Part shown: piece by piece, positions 62,430 to 64,000 of the stretch
Position numbering within the stretch: position 1 is the first letter of the stretch
Layout of the letters: each line of letters opens with the position of its first letter
Origin: Monomorium pharaonis
Lineage: Eukaryota; Arthropoda; Insecta; Hymenoptera; Formicidae
Assembly: GCF_013373865.1 (NCBI RefSeq)
Contig: NC_050471.1
Span: 15,608,047-15,672,046, forward strand
Length of the DNA: 64,000 nt
Direction: 5' to 3'
The notes under the pieces: model-generated
Seen by the model: the letters and a program-made list of their open reading frames with translations, nothing else
Database searches by the model: none
What the model was told of the DNA's origin: nothing
Translations under genes and position numbers: made by a program

Positions 62430-62592
62430 AGGGGCTCGATTCTTGAATTTATTCGCAAGAGAAACGTATACGCAAATATTCGTTCTAACAGAAAGTTGTA
62501 AGTTTATTGGTTAATAGTCATACGATAACCAATAAATTTCTAACTTTTCTGTAAGAACAGAATTTGCGAATACGTTTCTCTTGCGAATAAAT
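62430..62592. mobile_element. Palindromic MITE, family I (copy 1)
   Basis: GGGGCTCGATTCTTGAATTT with ATTCGCAAGAGAAACGTAT, and the near-perfect inverse ending CAAGAATCGAGCCCC. Total about 160 bp. CAG borders both ends, a possible 3-bp duplication. Confidence 0.8.
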
Positions 62593-62625
62593 TCAAGAAT
62601 CGAGCCCCAGGTAAAAACCTAGATG

Positions 62626-62933
62626 GTTTGTTCGCGTCGCCAGAGGCTCGATTCTTGAATTCATTTGCAAGAGAAACGTATTCGCAAATTCTGTTCTTAC
62701 AGAAAAGTTGAAAATTTATTGGCTATCGTATGGCTTTCAACCAATAAACTTGCAACTTTTCTGTTAGAGCGGGTATTTGCGCATACGTTTTCTTGCGAAT
62801 GAATTCAAGAATCAAGCCCCGACATGCTCCTACTCACTCCAACGCATTCTAATAGGTTGGCGTCATCGGAATCAACGTATTGGAGTGCGTTGGGGTGAAT
62901 AGAAGCATGTTGGGGCATGTGACGCGAACAGAC
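62626..62933. mobile_element. MITE family H, copy 2, with a family I MITE inside
   Basis: GTTTGTTCGCGTCGCCA, then a family I hairpin (62643-62820, AGGCTCGATTCTTGAATTCA to its inverse), then CATGCTCCTACTCACTCCAA through GACGCGAACAGAC. Same order and ends as copy 1 at 60883-62329, but with a different insertion near the same place. Confidence 0.82.
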
Positions 62934-63224
62934 CTAAAGATTCGCCAATGGCAAACACAATTATGATTGGTCACTTGAATCACATGGTTTATCCGCCATT
63001 GCGTACCCACGCTGGGCGAGGAAGAGCGGAGAGTGCTCTGTGTTGAGCAATATAGGTTAAAGGAATATGTGTCAGAAATTATAAGGTAATTCAATCTCTG
63101 CACTCTCGAGGGTCACTATATTTTGACGGTACACTCAGGAAGAACAAGAAAAATTAAATTTGCATCTGTTATATGGCTGCGTACAACTTGGAGCAGGCTC
63201 GCATTGTTTACTATCTCCACTACT

Positions 63225-63300
63225 CCAGACCCCAGCCCCCAGCCTCCGGCCCCAGCCTCCGGCCCCAGCCCCCAGCCCCCGGCCCCAGCCCCCATCCAGT
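63225..63300. repeat. CCCAGCCCCC minisatellite
   Basis: Short tandem words CCAGCCCCCAGCCTCCGGCC repeated four to five times. The proline-rich frame through it is repeat translation. Confidence 0.75.
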
Positions 63301-63445
63301 CTCCGTATGGATACAAGATGGTGGATAGCAGTCATGGTGGGGGGCCATTGGCGCATCTTTGATTATAGGTCTTTAGATTAAGTAAGTCTCAAGTCGGCTC
63401 GAAGCTAGACTTAAGACAATGATTGAGCTTAAGATTGGTCTATGA

Positions 63446-63720
63446 CCGGTATTCATAGTCAAATCTCATATTTAAGATCATCTTAAGTACTGTCTTAAGA
63501 TGCCATCAACCAATCACAGAGCCGTATTAGCATCTTAAGACATTGCTTGAGACGATCTTGAAGTAAGATTTGACTATGGCCGGTATTCATAGTCGGATCT
63601 TATATTTAAGATCATCTTAAGTACTGTCTTAAGATGCCATCAGCCAATCACAGAGTCGTATTAGCATCTTAAGACATTGCTTGAGACGATCTTGAAATAA
63701 GATTTGACTATGAATACCGG
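63446..63720. mobile_element. Two tandem copies of a palindromic MITE (family J)
   Basis: Unit: CCGGTATTCATAGTC(A/G)(A/G)ATCT, then AAGATCATCTTAAGTACTGT, ACCAATCACAGAG and TAAGATTTGACTATG to the inverse end AATACCGG. Copies at 63446-63578 and 63580-63720 differ at only a few bases and share the central border, where the first copy lacks its final AATACCGG. Relics of the end are at about 6545 and 8700. Confidence 0.82.
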
Positions 63721-63782
63721 CCTATGAATCCCGTCCTATGTCTATGGTTTTACATATATGACCTAGTTTACACCGAGCTAGA

Positions 63783-63860
63783 GCACTAGAAAAGTAGATA
63801 TTCTCACGTCCGCCATTTTTCTTCAAACTAGCAAGTAAGTAGCATAATGTTTTATATATA
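63783..63860. repeat. Direct repeat of 60815-60882: empty target site of the 60883 MITE
   Basis: TATTCTCACGTCCGCCATTT, CTTCAAACTAGCAAGTAAGT and AGCATAATGTTTTA match 60829-60882, but the sequence continues uninterrupted into TTTTATATATAC where the other copy has the MITE. After the MITE the other copy resumes with CATAATGTTTTACAC. Confidence 0.9.
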
Positions 63861-63863
63861 CAG

Positions 63864-64000
63864 GGAGTCCCAGAGCATACTGGTCACTGTTCATAAAAAG
63901 GTAGATGGGATCGAGATGAACATAAAAGTTCAATATTGTTGTGGGTTTGGTCTGCTAATAATCGAGATATAAATTTTTTAAATTATGCGAATGAGAGCGC
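63864..64000. other. Possible start of another TIR element at the window edge
   Basis: TATACAGGGAGTCCCAGAGC, then ATACTGGTCACTGTTC, has the look of a CAGGG(T/A)GTCCC transposon end beginning after TA. The other end lies outside the window. Confidence 0.35.

Noticed and set aside
63123..63381. Proline-rich frame PDPSPQPPAPASGPSPQ and its antisense glycine-rich frame
   Set aside because: Translation of the CCCAGCCCCC minisatellite.

Overview
This is eukaryotic, AT-rich, repeat-dominated DNA, best read as an insect transposable-element island. The insect markers are an interstitial (AACCT)6 block (the TTAGG telomere repeat), Polinton polymerase and integrase remnants, APE-type LINEs, Ty3/Gypsy elements, a Kolobok-like transposase and many MITEs. 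A hymenopteran, probably an ant, is my inference from the combination; I cannot name a species. No prokaryotic genes, CRISPR array, tRNA gene or intact rRNA gene is visible.

Layout. 1-1570: decayed Polinton DNA polymerase (minus). 1640-2600: a minisatellite-armed element (copy A). 2586-3050: GC-rich promoter-like repeat with a CRE, found again at 35345-35590. 3207-21995: Gypsy-1, an old Ty3/Gypsy copy split by later insertions: a 5.9-kb foreign block with a telomeric-repeat/LINE fragment, a DUF4806 gene and armed element B; a mariner-type MITE; a Kolobok-like element (TTAA duplications) that itself contains a LINE (16-bp duplication), which contains a solo LTR (AAAT duplication); and armed element N1 (8-bp duplication). 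22232-28690: Gypsy-2, a young, GC-rich, apparently intact Gypsy element with one mismatch between its 879-bp LTRs, a tRNA-Lys type primer site, a -1 frameshift signal and an unexplained proline-rich third ORF. 28900-32130: more armed elements around a Polinton integrase. 32130-33360: minus-strand LINE endonuclease fragment. 36253-36624: two exons of a host Tim10B/Tim9B-like gene. 37049-41690 and 45640-49165: two related degenerate LINEs, the first carrying armed element D with N2 nested inside it. 49800-64000: DNA-transposon derivatives, including a 2.2-kb foldback element, two 1.3-kb elements carrying a 5S rRNA-like segment, and a 1.3-kb palindrome in a small MITE whose empty target site is also in the window.

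The most unusual signal is a dispersed family (about eleven copies) that I call minisatellite-armed elements. Each has a shared roughly 130-bp core (CCACATGGGTTTGCGAC, a G/C hairpin and a TG/CA tract) flanked by inverted arms made of about 15-bp tandem repeats. The repeat word differs between copies, while about 10 terminal bases and 8-bp target duplications are shared. No protein is encoded. They look like non-autonomous DNA transposons of foldback type with subfamily-specific arms. Almost nothing here forms a cellular pathway; the functional candidates are Gypsy-2, the DUF4806 gene and the Tim10B-like gene.
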